Shown here piece after piece: positions 36,117 to 45,300 of a DNA stretch of 64,000 nucleotides (its first letter is position 1; every line of letters begins with the position of its first letter). The position numbers were made by a program, and so were the translations under genes. The DNA is from Rhodocyclaceae bacterium. Its GTDB lineage: Bacteria; Pseudomonadota; Gammaproteobacteria; Burkholderiales; Rhodocyclaceae. The DNA is taken from assembly GCA_020445745.1 (NCBI GenBank), contig JAGRGB010000090.1, forward strand, positions 1 to 64,000, in the 5' to 3' direction. The notes below the pieces were generated by a model, which worked only from the letters and a program-made list of their open reading frames with translations, was not told the DNA's origin and ran no database searches.

Positions 36117-36824
36117 TCAGGCGCGTTCGCCGATTGCCAGTCGCAAGCCTGGCAGGCCGGCGATGCGGCCTTCCAGACGGTTGCCGACCGCAACCGGACC
36201 GACGCCTTCCGGCGTGCCGGTGAACACCAGATCGCCAGCCTTCAGTTCGAACAGCCTGGACAACGCCGCGACGACCTCGGGTACGGACCAGATCATGTCC
36301 GCCAGGTCACCTCTTTGACGCGTTTCGCCATCCACGTCGAGTTCGATGCCGCCGCGCTCGAGCCAGCCACAGGCGGCGAGCGGCGTGAGCGCCCCGACCG
36401 GAGCTGCGGCATCGAAGGCCTTGGCCACATCCCATGGCCGGCACGCCTTCTTGGCCTCGGCCTGGAGATCGCGCCGCGTCATGTCGAGCCCCGGCGCATA
36501 GGCCCAGACACAGCGTCTCGCCTGGTCGAGATTCAGTTCGACTCCGCCGGATCCGAGCGCCACGACCAGCTCGAATTCGTGGTGCACGTCACGGCTCGCC
36601 ATCGGGTAGGGCCAAACCGAGGAGCCGTCGGCCGCCACCGGGAATACCGAATCCGCCGGCTTGGTGAAGAAGAACGGCGGCTCGCGTTCGGGGTCCTGGC
36701 CCATCTCGCGGGCGTGCGCCGCGTAGTTGCGAGCCACGCAAAACACCCGCCGCACCTGAAACTTGCGCGAGTCGCCCACCACATCCAGCGCAGTCGCCGG
36801 AATCGCCTCGAAAATCGGTTCCAT
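36117..36824 (-). CDS. Fumarylacetoacetate hydrolase-family protein, likely fumarylpyruvate hydrolase
   Basis: The protein has 235 residues from ATG 36824 with GGGAG upstream. It shows the FAH signatures VFCVARNYAAHAREMGQDP, PFFFTKPADSV, HHEFELVVALG and VFTGTPEGVGPV. The short size and the first motif match fumarylpyruvate hydrolases that end the gentisate pathway, but no other gentisate gene is present. It diverges from the hemP group. Confidence 0.85.
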   Translation of the reverse strand: MEPIFEAIPATALDVVGDSRKFQVRRVFCVARNYAAHAREMGQDPEREPPFFFTKPADSVFPVAADGSSVWPYPMASRDVHHEFELVVALGSGGVELNLDQARRCVWAYAPGLDMTRRDLQAEAKKACRPWDVAKAFDAAAPVGALTPLAACGWLERGGIELDVDGETRQRGDLADMIWSVPEVVAALSRLFELKAGDLVFTGTPEGVGPVAVGNRLEGRIAGLPGLRLAIGERA

Positions 36825-36931
36825 CGTGTCGCTCCCTCGCGATGTCGGGCGCCGGGTCCGACCCGGCGGCTCGACTATCGCACGAATCGTGCTTGCGAGA
36901 GACATGTCTCGGCAAACCGGCCCATCGGGTC

Positions 36932-36960
36932 TTGACAATTCACCGGCAATCCACTTAAAT
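36932..36960 (+). promoter_or_regulatory. Sigma-70-type promoter of the hemP-bfd-bfr group
   Basis: An exact -35 hexamer TTGACA (36932-36937), a 17-bp spacer and a -10-like TTAAAT (36955-36960) point toward hemP. The -10 overlaps the Fur-type palindrome at 36958-36976, so bound repressor would block RNA polymerase. Confidence 0.7.
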
Positions 36961-36976
36961 GCGAATCATTCGCATT
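36958..36976. promoter_or_regulatory. Fur-box-like operator
   Basis: A perfect 19-bp palindrome AATGCGAA-TCA-TTCGCATT. Size, central TCA and AATG/CATT ends agree with the Fur box class, and it sits between the promoter and a hemin-uptake gene, a classic Fur target. Iron-dependent repression of hemP and possibly bfd is inferred. Confidence 0.7.
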
Positions 36977-36988
36977 ACAGTTGTTGTG

Positions 36989-37180
36989 ATGAACAAGCCA
37001 ATCCTGTCGGATTCGATCGACACCCGCTGCGGCAAGGACGTCCCCGGGACTTCGGCCGGCAAGCGCGTGCTGGCCAGCGAAGCGCTGCTGGCCGGCCACC
37101 GGAAGCTGGTGATCGAGCACCGCGGCGAGCGCTATTGCCTGCGCGAGACGCGACAAGGGAAGCTGATTCTGACCAAGTGA
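36989..37180 (+). CDS. hemP: Hemin uptake protein HemP
   Basis: A 63-residue protein from ATG 36989. Its C-terminal half carries the HemP signature (VIEHRGERYCLRETRQGKLI, ending LTK). HemP is a small regulatory/uptake protein of haem iron acquisition in proteobacteria. It is 19 bp from bfd and downstream of a Fur-type operator. No haem receptor or ABC transporter gene is in the window. Confidence 0.88.
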   Translation: MNKPILSDSIDTRCGKDVPGTSAGKRVLASEALLAGHRKLVIEHRGERYCLRETRQGKLILTK

Positions 37181-37199
37181 CGCTACCAGGAAGCCAACC

Positions 37200-37427
37200 A
37201 TGTACGTATGCGTTTGCAGGGCAGTGACCGATCGCCAGGTACGGCAAGCCGTCGCCCAGGGCGCCCGTTCCTTGCGCGACCTGCGCAGGCAGCTCGGCAT
37301 CATCGAAGAGTGCGGCCGCTGCGCCGGTTGTGCACGGCAATGCCTCGACTCCGCCGCACCGCCGCCGACCGCAGCGCTCGATATGGCGTTACAATGCCGC
37401 ACAGCAGCAATTTCGGAGTGTGCATAA
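37200..37427 (+). CDS. bfd: Bacterioferritin-associated ferredoxin Bfd
   Basis: A 75-residue [2Fe-2S] protein with ligands Cys4, Cys6, Cys38 and Cys41 (CVC ... CGRC). It reduces the bacterioferritin haem to release stored iron when iron is scarce, consistent with the Fur operator upstream. Its stop is one base before the bfr start. Two more Cys follow the cluster. Confidence 0.9.
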   Translation: MYVCVCRAVTDRQVRQAVAQGARSLRDLRRQLGIIEECGRCAGCARQCLDSAAPPPTAALDMALQCRTAAISECA

Positions 37428-37428
37428 C

Positions 37429-37905
37429 ATGAAAGGCGACAAGAAGATCATCCAGTTGCTGAACAAGCAGCTCGGCAACGAACTGACCGCGATCAACCAA
37501 TATTTCCTGCATGCGCGGATGTACAAGAACTGGGGACTCGAAGGGCTCGGCAAGCACGAGTACGAGGAGTCGATCGAGGAAATGCACCACGCCGACAAGC
37601 TGATCGAGCGCATCCTGTTCCTCGAAGGCCTGCCGAACCTGCAGAGCCTCAACAAGCTGATGATCGGCGAGAACGTCAAGGAATGCATCGAGGGCGATCT
37701 CAAGCTGGAACTGGGTTCGCGCACCGACCTGGTGGCCGCCGTCGCGTCATGCGAGGAACACAAGGACTACGTCTCCCGTGAAATCCTCGAGGAGATCCTG
37801 TCCGACACCGAAGAACACATCGACTGGCTCGAGACCCAGTTGGAACTGATCGCCAAGGTCGGCACCGAAAACTACCTCCAGTCGCAGATGCACGCCTGTA
37901 GCTGA
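37429..37905 (+). CDS. bfr: Bacterioferritin
   Basis: A 158-residue protein. Ferroxidase ligands are present in [10 protein letters not shown] (Glu18), EEMHHAD (Glu51, His54) and DTEEHIDW (Glu127, His130). The haem-binding Met52 lies in EEMHHAD. It ends with HACS. It stores iron as a 24-mer with haem between subunits. bfd and bfr adjacent implies coordinated storage and release. Confidence 0.95.
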   Translation: MKGDKKIIQLLNKQLGNELTAINQYFLHARMYKNWGLEGLGKHEYEESIEEMHHADKLIERILFLEGLPNLQSLNKLMIGENVKECIEGDLKLELGSRTDLVAAVASCEEHKDYVSREILEEILSDTEEHIDWLETQLELIAKVGTENYLQSQMHACS

Positions 37906-37921
37906 ACGACACCTTCCGGGC

Positions 37922-38170
37922 GTGTCCGATGACGCGCCCGCGCCAGCCAGCCCGCATGCACCGGGCCAGCCAGCCAAGCGCAAACTGGATGGCTTGCCGA
38001 CGGAGCATGCAATGGGCGAACCCCGCCGAATCGAAGACCCCTATCCGCTCAGGCGCCTGATCGCCTATCTGCTGGCCGCCGCGGTCGGCCTTGCGCTGAT
38101 GCTCGGGGGCGATCCACCCCGCAGGGCAAGCGGTGCCGGTGCCACCACGAGCGCTGCCGACGACACGTGA
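37922..38170 (+). CDS. Possible small single-TM protein
   Basis: An 82-codon frame from GTG 37922. A Pro/Ala-rich N-terminus precedes one hydrophobic segment (LIAYLLAAAVGLALMLGG). A hairpin CGGGCG/CGCCCG (37917-37922 with 37935-37940) covers its start, so this region may instead be the bfr terminator. No homology was recognised. Confidence 0.3.
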   Translation: MSDDAPAPASPHAPGQPAKRKLDGLPTEHAMGEPRRIEDPYPLRRLIAYLLAAAVGLALMLGGDPPRRASGAGATTSAADDT

Positions 38171-38507
38171 TCCATCAACGCAGCGGATCCGACCCTGGCG
38201 CTGCAGCCGGGCGCCAGCGCGAGAGCCTGCCGGCGCACCGGCCGGGCGGCCCGCCGCGGCGGCAGCCACGACGGCCGCAGGCGGCCAGCCAGCGTGTCAC
38301 CGACTTGTCGCGGGCGCTGGCCCTGGGCGCCGATGCGTGGATGGTCGGCCGACCGCAGATCCCCGGCCTGGCGGTGGCCGGCGCCCGCGGCGCCACCCAT
38401 GTCATCCGCCCATCGCGCGACGCGTGTACATCGCGATCGCCTTGTGGGGTTGCGCGACGATCGCCGACGTCGATTCGGCGCCGCCGGCCGGCTTGACGCC
38501 GCGAAGC
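38171..38507. other. Gap of 337 bp with one decayed gene fragment
   Basis: No intact gene was recognised between the small ORF and azlD. The middle part (38293-38412) holds the remnant annotated separately. The rest is GC-rich sequence with random-looking open frames. Confidence 0.4.
38293..38412 (+). pseudogene. Remnant of an FMN-dependent alpha-hydroxy-acid dehydrogenase
   Basis: The + strand reads RVTDLSRALALGADAWMVGR, PQIPGLAVAGARG and ATHVI in one frame. This is the C-terminal FMN-phosphate-binding part of lactate/glycolate oxidase family proteins (DxxKALALGA, then (I/L)GRP, then GLA..G). The conserved Arg in the preceding GGVRRGxD motif and the rest of the barrel are gone, so it is a dead fragment. 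Confidence 0.5.
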
Positions 38508-38837
38508 TCAGGCGCGACCGAGCCAGACGATACCCATGCCGATCACGAACGGCAGCCACGGATTGCGCCACCGCAATGCCACGACAAACGCCATCGCCCC
38601 GGCCAGCAGCTTCGGATTGAACGGATCGATGCGGCCGTCCACCAGCAGCATGTCCGGGAACACCAGCGACGCCAGCGCCGCTGCGGGCGCATAGCGCAGG
38701 GCGCGCTGCAACTGTTCGGGCAGTCGAACCCGGCTGCCGGCGACGATGAAGCTGCCGCGGGGCACGTGGGTCGCCAGCGCGATCAGCACGAAGGCCAGCC
38801 ACAGCCAGCCACCCGACAACAGCGCCTCGTCGTTCAT
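38508..38837 (-). CDS. azlD: AzlD family transporter small subunit
   Basis: A 109-residue membrane protein with about four hydrophobic segments and the AzlD pattern LIALATHVPRGSFI, RALRYAPAAALASL and PKLLAGAMAFVVA. It pairs with AzlC to export branched-chain amino acids in the LIV-E family. Its ATG overlaps the azlC stop (ATGA). Confidence 0.85.
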   Translation of the reverse strand: MNDEALLSGGWLWLAFVLIALATHVPRGSFIVAGSRVRLPEQLQRALRYAPAAALASLVFPDMLLVDGRIDPFNPKLLAGAMAFVVALRWRNPWLPFVIGMGIVWLGRA

Positions 38838-39538
38838 CGACCCTCCCCGGGCGAATGCCGGCGCTCGGCGACGAAGCCGGCCGCGATGCCGAGCAGGATG
38901 CCGACGATCATGCCGAGCTTGAGCGGCATGTCCTTCAACACGACCGTCGCGAGGCCGCCGACCAGCGCTGCGAGCATCATCGGGCGCGCCCTGGCGATCG
39001 GCACCAGCAAGGTGATCAGGGCGATCGTCGCCATGAATTCGAGGGACCAGTCGCGTGGCAGCGCACCCGCACCGAGCACGCCACACAATACGAAGACCTG
39101 CCACGATGCCCAGGCGTAGACCGAGGGTGCCAGGAAGAACCCCATCCGCCAATCCCGATCCGTGCTCGCCAGCATCCGCTCGGCACCGATCGCGAACACC
39201 CCGTCGACCAGCAGATAGCCGCACAGCAGGCGTTGCAGCACGGGCACCCGCTCGAAGGCCGGCGCGAGCGCCGCGGAGAAGATCACGAAGCGCAGGTTGA
39301 GCACCAGCGCGGTGACGGCGATCAGCCACAACGGCGCGCCGGCACCGATCAGCGGCAGGGTGCCGAGCTGTGCCGTGCCGGCAAACACGATCAGGTTCAT
39401 GCCGACCGATTCGAGCACCGACAAACCGGTCGAGCGCATCGCCACACCGGTCACCAGCGCCCATGGTATCAATCCCACCGAAAGCGGCAGGAAGGCATGG
39501 AATCCCTCGCGCGCGCCGCGGCGGAACGCTTCGTTCAC
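38834..39538 (-). CDS. azlC: AzlC family branched-chain amino-acid exporter
   Basis: The protein has 234 residues from GTG 39538 (a longer frame upstream runs into the neighbouring gene and is not conserved). Motifs: REGFHAFLPLSVGLIPWALV, FAGTAQLGTLPL and LNLRFVIFSAALAP. The last is the core AzlC motif. With AzlD it forms a membrane exporter. It starts 7 bp after the upstream gene ends. Confidence 0.87.
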   Translation of the reverse strand: MNEAFRRGAREGFHAFLPLSVGLIPWALVTGVAMRSTGLSVLESVGMNLIVFAGTAQLGTLPLIGAGAPLWLIAVTALVLNLRFVIFSAALAPAFERVPVLQRLLCGYLLVDGVFAIGAERMLASTDRDWRMGFFLAPSVYAWASWQVFVLCGVLGAGALPRDWSLEFMATIALITLLVPIARARPMMLAALVGGLATVVLKDMPLKLGMIVGILLGIAAGFVAERRHSPGEGR

Positions 39539-39545
39539 AGTGCGG

Positions 39546-40466
39546 CTACTGCTCCGGACGATCGCCGGTCGGCGGGAACGGGTCGACCCACACGCCACCG
39601 TCCTCGGCACGCCGGATGCGCAGCCCGAAGGCGGCGAAGAGCGCGCTGACGTCCGGTTGCAGGGCGAGGTAGATCGACTCGGTGGAGCGCGACGGGCTCG
39701 CGAACAGGACCCCGAACCGATGCATCAGCGGCGCCCAGATCGGCCCCAGCGGGCTGGCGTCGAGCAGCGTCTGGTACTCCGGTCCGATCTTGGCCAGCGA
39801 GCGCTCCAGCCCCGCCAGGTATCCTTGGCTATGGGCCACGGTCTGCGCCAGGTGTGCGATCCGGCCACAGCTCCTGGCGAACAGGCCATCGATGTCGTTG
39901 GTGCCCAGATGGAGCACGATCTCCTCGCTCATCGCCGGTGGCAGCGCCTCGAGCAGATCCGCCAGATGGGTGAGCATCAGGTCCGAGCCCTGGGGCAGCG
40001 ACCACACCGCGCGGCGCGTCGAGAAGTATTCGGCCCACATCGATTCTGCGATCGGCAACAACTGGCGGTCGAACTCGCAGTCGAGCAGCAAGTCGAGCGA
40101 GGCCGAATGACCGAGGCGTTCCCTGGCGTCGTGGATACGGCATAGCTCACGGTGGAAGAGGTGGACGAATCCGGCCACCTGGTCGGCGTCGCCGGCCAGC
40201 GCCGAAGCCATGTGGCCGGCATCGATCAGCAGGCATACCGAATCCGGGCGATGCAGGGCGCGGACCACGCCGGCCGACATCTGCTCACCGGTCTCGACGC
40301 GCAGCGCGTCGGCAAAATCGTCGGCGAGGATGATGGTGTCCAGTTCGTCGAGGGAAAGATCCCTGTCCCGCTCAGTGATGCGCGCCAGCAGCGTGTCGAG
40401 CACCTGAGTCAACATACCGCCAGCCTCGCCGATCTGCGCCCCCCGGCACTCGACCTTGATTTCCAT
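39546..40466 (-). CDS. Uncharacterised soluble protein
   Basis: The protein has 306 residues from ATG 40466. No family was recognised with certainty. The segment LFHRELCRIHD followed about 45 residues later by MWAEYFSTRRA resembles the HELxH...WxEYxAxR layout of some zincin-like proteins. Both expected His are Arg here, so metal-dependent catalysis is unlikely. It lies in an apparent operon with azlCD, but no functional link is evident. Confidence 0.6.
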   Translation of the reverse strand: MEIKVECRGAQIGEAGGMLTQVLDTLLARITERDRDLSLDELDTIILADDFADALRVETGEQMSAGVVRALHRPDSVCLLIDAGHMASALAGDADQVAGFVHLFHRELCRIHDARERLGHSASLDLLLDCEFDRQLLPIAESMWAEYFSTRRAVWSLPQGSDLMLTHLADLLEALPPAMSEEIVLHLGTNDIDGLFARSCGRIAHLAQTVAHSQGYLAGLERSLAKIGPEYQTLLDASPLGPIWAPLMHRFGVLFASPSRSTESIYLALQPDVSALFAAFGLRIRRAEDGGVWVDPFPPTGDRPEQ

Positions 40467-40684
40467 TGCCGCGCTCCATCCCGCAATCGTCAAAGACGAT
40501 CTGTCATTGTAGTCGGCTTCGATCGCAACGGCCCACGCCGCAGCCCCGCCCACGGCGAACCGCCGCCTGCTTCACGAACAACTGAAACAAGACATGGGCA
40601 TGATGCCGCACGCCGCCACCGACGTGTTTTCAAGCCGTGACCGGTCGGGTATGGCGAATCGGCAATCGATCAGGAGATCGGCAG

Positions 40685-41005
40685 ATGGATGCAGCGACGA
40701 AACCGACCCGACCGGCCACTTGGCTGGATCTGGTCCGCGCGGCCAGCGACGAGCTTGCCAGCGTGAAACTACACCGGCTCGACCTGTGCGGCGGCGACCC
40801 ACGGCTCGCGATCTCGCTGGCTTCCCGGGTCGTTCACTCCAACGACGGCAGCATGACCGTATTCACCGACCACGCCGCCGCTGCACGCTTCCTGGCGCTG
40901 GCCGGCATCCGGCGCTGGCAGTCGGGCGAAACACTTCCGGTGGCGCGGCTGGCTGCCGGTCGCGTGCAGTGCCTGGGGCTGCGCGGCGGACGCCTGCACG
41001 GCTGA
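40685..41005 (+). CDS. Small uncharacterised protein
   Basis: The protein has 106 residues from ATG 40685 with GGAG upstream. It is mostly soluble with a mixed alpha/beta pattern (LHRLDLCGGDPRLAISLASR, TVFTDHAAAARFLALAGI). It lies alone between a divergent gene and a convergent one. No family was recognised. Confidence 0.5.
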   Translation: MDAATKPTRPATWLDLVRAASDELASVKLHRLDLCGGDPRLAISLASRVVHSNDGSMTVFTDHAAAARFLALAGIRRWQSGETLPVARLAAGRVQCLGLRGGRLHG

Positions 41006-41086
41006 GCGCCATCCCCCCCGGAGCGCGCCGGTGGGTCGCAAGCGCCGGTGCCGGCCCGACGCCTTGCGATCCCGCCGGGATGCGAC

Positions 41087-42235
41087 TTACAGCGTCAGTT
41101 GCGAACGCAGCTTGTCGAGCAGCTTGGGTCCGAGCCCCTTGACCCGGGTGAGCTCATCCACCTTGGCGTACGGGCGGCCGGCGACCACGGATTCCGCGAG
41201 CTTTTTCGAAACGCCCTTCAAGGCAGCCAGTTCCGCCGCCCTCGCCTTGTTGATCGACACCGTCTCGATCGGCGCCGCGGCCTTCTTGCTGTTGACCGGT
41301 TCGGCAGCCTTGCTGACGGCCGCCTTCTTCGCGGCGGCCTCCTTGCTGGGCGCAGCCGCGGTTGCGGCCGGCTCGCTCGGCTTGGCGACGGGCGCCGGCT
41401 TGGCGACAGACGTCGGCTTCGCGCTGGGCGCCGGCTTGGCAGCGGGCGCCGGCTCTTCGGCTAGCGCCGGCTTCGCCGCAGGCACCTCGGTCACCGCTTC
41501 GGCCTTGGCTTCGACGCGATAGGTCTGGGCAAAGCGCGAAAAATCACGGGTCACGAAGCCGCTGGGCGTCCATTCGCGCAGCATCAGCGTCATGTGCCAC
41601 TCGCCCGGCGGCAGCTGCGAGGCCGGCAACGAGAAGTTCAGATCGACGAAGGCGTCCTGACCAGCCAGCGAGCCGAGCTGAATGCCTGCCACCGGGACGC
41701 CCTGGAAGTCACCGCCGAGGTAGGCCACCGGCAGCGCCCACAGTTCGAGCGACAAGGTGCCGCTGAGGTTGCTGGCCTCGCGCGGGTTGGCGATCTGGGC
41801 CACGCTGAGTTCGACTTCCTCGCCCTCGAAACGATATCCGACCGTGCCGCCGAGGCGCGGCAACTGGAAATGCTGGGGATGGGAGAAGGTCGAGAAATCG
41901 TGCTGTTCCTCGCCATCGGGGCCGGCGCAGGCCAGGCGCAAGCCGACACGGTGGGCCTGGTCGCCGGCCGGCAGGCTGGCGAGTGCGGAGCCACCGACCG
42001 GAACGACCGCGCCCTGGGCCGCCGACACGGCGCCGAGCGGCACCTCGGCGATGCACACGGCCGGGCCACCATCGTCGGTCCAGAATTGCAGCTTCCAGTC
42101 GGCGACCGCGGCACGCGCCGGGTCGCAGACCCTCAGGTCGGCTTCGAAGTGGGCCACATCGCCTTCGATCCGGTAATTCATCGGGCCGGCGAAACGCATC
42201 GCCGCGGCCTCGGGTGCAACAATTTGACTCATCAT
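41087..42235 (-). CDS. Beta-domain protein fused to Ala/Lys/Pro linker and C-terminal helix-hairpin-helix
   Basis: The protein has 382 residues from ATG 42235. Residues about 15-245 form a beta-rich domain (WKLQFWTDDGG, YRFEGEEVELSVAQI). A long linker of repeated AKPAP/VAKP units (about 265-325) follows. The last 60 residues are a ComEA-like helix-hairpin-helix DNA-binding module (SINKARAAELAALKGVSKKL, then GLGPKLLDKLRS). No signal peptide is seen. The combination is unusual; a nucleic-acid-linked scaffold role is possible. Confidence 0.65.
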   Translation of the reverse strand: MMSQIVAPEAAAMRFAGPMNYRIEGDVAHFEADLRVCDPARAAVADWKLQFWTDDGGPAVCIAEVPLGAVSAAQGAVVPVGGSALASLPAGDQAHRVGLRLACAGPDGEEQHDFSTFSHPQHFQLPRLGGTVGYRFEGEEVELSVAQIANPREASNLSGTLSLELWALPVAYLGGDFQGVPVAGIQLGSLAGQDAFVDLNFSLPASQLPPGEWHMTLMLREWTPSGFVTRDFSRFAQTYRVEAKAEAVTEVPAAKPALAEEPAPAAKPAPSAKPTSVAKPAPVAKPSEPAATAAAPSKEAAAKKAAVSKAAEPVNSKKAAAPIETVSINKARAAELAALKGVSKKLAESVVAGRPYAKVDELTRVKGLGPKLLDKLRSQLTL

Positions 42236-42357
42236 TCTGCTCGGGTGATTTCGACGGACCCGGATTATAGTCAGAGCATGAAAAGATTGTGCAATCGCCG
42301 AAGATTTGTAGTTTTGACGACAGCTTAGACGACTTTTTTGCACCAATCAGGTGCAGC

Positions 42358-45300
42358 TCAGCGGGCCTGGAAGCGTCTCATCGCGAATCCGTAGATCAGC
42401 GGAATCACGAACAGCGTCAGCACAGTCGAGAATCCCAGGCCCCATACGATGCTGGCCGCCACCGGACCCCACATCAGCGACTTGCCGCCGAGCCCGACGG
42501 CCAGCGAAAACAGGCCGCCGATGGTCGTCGCCGAGGTGATCAGGATCGGCACCACGCGCCGCCGGGCCGCGTACAGGATCGCATGCAGCACGCTCATGCC
42601 GCCGCGCAGCCGCTCGTTGGCGGCATCGATCAGGACGATCGCCGCATTCACCGAAATCCCGGTCAGCGCGATCACGCCATACAGCGTGTACAGGGACATC
42701 GGATTGCCCGATACCAGCAGCCCAAGCACGACGCCGGTGAAGGCCAGCGGCACCGTGACGAGAATGATCAGCGGCTGGAAATAGCTGCGGAACTGGGTGG
42801 CCAGGATCAGGTAGATCAGCCCGATGCCGAGCCCGAACAGCCTGGTCATCGCGTCGATGCTTTCCTGGATGTCGTCGAGTTCGCCTGAAAAGTCGAGCGA
42901 CGCAGCCGGATGGGCGCCCTGCAGGCCGGCCCAGGCGACCTTCAGCGCGTCATTGGCGGCGACCGTGTCGGTGAGCGCCTGATCGATGTCGGCTTCCACG
43001 GTGATCGCGCGCTTCAGCGCGTAGTGGCGAATGTATCCCTTGGCCAGCCGCGGTTCGGCATCCACCACGGCGGAAAGGGGGACGCTGCCACCGCCGGCGA
43101 CCGGCACCTGGCGCTGCAGGATGGCGCCGACATCCACCAGTGCCCCGGGTCGTGCGCGCACCACGACCTCGACCTTCTCGCCGCCATCGCGGGTGCTGGC
43201 GACCACCTCCCCTTCGCCGTAGAGGCGCAGCACCCGCGCCACCCGGCCGGCGTCCGCCCCGGCCAGCGCCAGCCGCTCGCGGTTCAGGCGCAGGCGGAGT
43301 TCGTGACGCCCCGGCGTGTCGTCGTCGCTGATGTTGCGCACGCCCTCGACGCGCCCCAACGCCTCGATCAGGTCGTCGGCAGCCGCCCGCAGGGCCGGGT
43401 AGTCGTCGGCCTTGACCTTGACGCTGATCGCCCGCGCGGTCGGTGGCCCGCCCTTGAGTTCGAGAAACGACACCCGCGCCCCGTCGCCGGCCTCCCGGGT
43501 GAGCGGTTCGAGCGCGTCGATGATCTGGGCGGTATCCCGCATTGCGCCGCGCCGTGGTTGCAGCGAGACCAGCACCTGGGCGTAGTGATCTCCGTACAGC
43601 GGTTCCGTCTCGGAGAACTTCAGGCCCGCATAGGCCGTGACCGAGCGCATCTCGCCTTGGGCCAGCTCGCGCCGCACGGCCGTCGCCACCCGGTCCGCCG
43701 CCGCCAGGGAGCGTTCCAGCACCACGCCGGGCGGCATGTCCACATTGACGTAGAACAGCCGGAACGAATCGAACGCGAAGAACTGCATGCGGACCAGCCC
43801 GCCAGTGACCGCGCCGCCGGCACCGACGACCAGCAGCAGGGCCACCACCAGTGCAGTCCGCGGCCAACGCATCACCCGCAGCAGCAGGCGCCCGTACAGC
43901 CGGCGCAGGCGCTGCGTCAGGCGCGCCCGTCGGCGCTGGCCGGCACCACCCCGGGCACCGGCCCGGGCGCGGATCGCCAGCACGTGCACCGGCAGCATCC
44001 AGAACGCCTCGGCCAGACTCACCGCCAGCGCCACCGTGACGACGAAGGGCACCACGAACATGAACTTGCCGAGGATTCCCGGCAGCAACATCAGCGGCAG
44101 GAATGCCGCCATCGTGGTCAGCACCGAACTGGTCACCGGCAGCCACACTTCGCGTACACCGTCGCGCACCGCCTGCACCGCCTCGGCGCCCCGGCTGAGA
44201 CGGTAATGGATGGCCTCGACGACCACCACCGCGTCATCGACCAGCATGCCGAGGGCGATCACGACGCCGAGCAGGACCGTGAGATTGAGCGTCGAGCCGC
44301 TCGCCGCCACCACCAGGAAGGTGCCCGCCAGCGAGAACGGCACGCCGACGCCGACCAGCACTGCCAGTCGCGGCCCGAGGAACAGCCAGCACGCCAGCAG
44401 CACCGCGAGCAGGCCGAGCAAGGCGTTGGATTCCATCACCGAGATCGCGCTGCGCGTCACGTAGGTCTGGTCGTCGAGCATCGTCAGCTGCAGCCCCTGA
44501 CCGGCCAATAGCGGTTGCTGGCTGTCGACGAAGCCCTTGAGCCGGTCCACCAGTTCAAGTGTATTGACGCGTGGCTGCTTGGTCACCGACAGCATCACGC
44601 TCGGCTGACCGTTGTAGCTGACCAGTTGGCTCGAGCGCTCGTGGCCGCGGCTGACCCGCGCCACCTCGCCCAGCGAGATCCGCCCCGAGTCGGTCGGAAT
44701 CGGCACCCGCGCCAGTTGCTGGGGATCCGGCGTCTTGCCCTCGAGGCGCACCAGCCATTCCTCGTCCTTCACCCGCACCCGCCCGGCGAGCGTGTTGCGG
44801 AACCACGCCGACACCGCGTCCGACACGCGGTCGGGCGACAGCCTGCGGGCTGCCAGCGCCGACGGGTCGAACTCGACGTGCAGTTCGGCATCGTCGAGGC
44901 CCGCGGCGATGACCTGGTCTACGCCGGGCAGGCGCTCCAGATCCTTCTTCATGCGGAACGCTGCTGCCCGCAGGTTCTCGCCGCCCGCCTCGCCGTGCAG
45001 GGCCAGGATCGCCGACGGGAAACCGTTCGAACTGGTGATCTCGACGACCCGGGGATCGTCCGCCTCCGGCGGCAGTTCGTCGGAGGCCTTGCTCTGGATC
45101 TCGCGGCGCAGATCGTTCACGCGCTTGTCGAACGCCGCATCCGACAATTCGTTGAATCGCACCAGGATCGAGGACACCGATTCGCGGCTGCTCGACGACA
45201 CGAACTTGACGTCCTTGACGCGGGCGATCGCATCCTCGAGCGGAGCGGTCACCTCGTGCTCTACGTCCTCGGCCGAGGCACCGGGCAATACCGTCAGGAT

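Noticed and set aside
42338-42356. T-run followed by TGCACC/GGTGCA hairpin after the RND gene
   Set aside because: The T-run lies on the wrong side of the stem for an intrinsic terminator on either strand.
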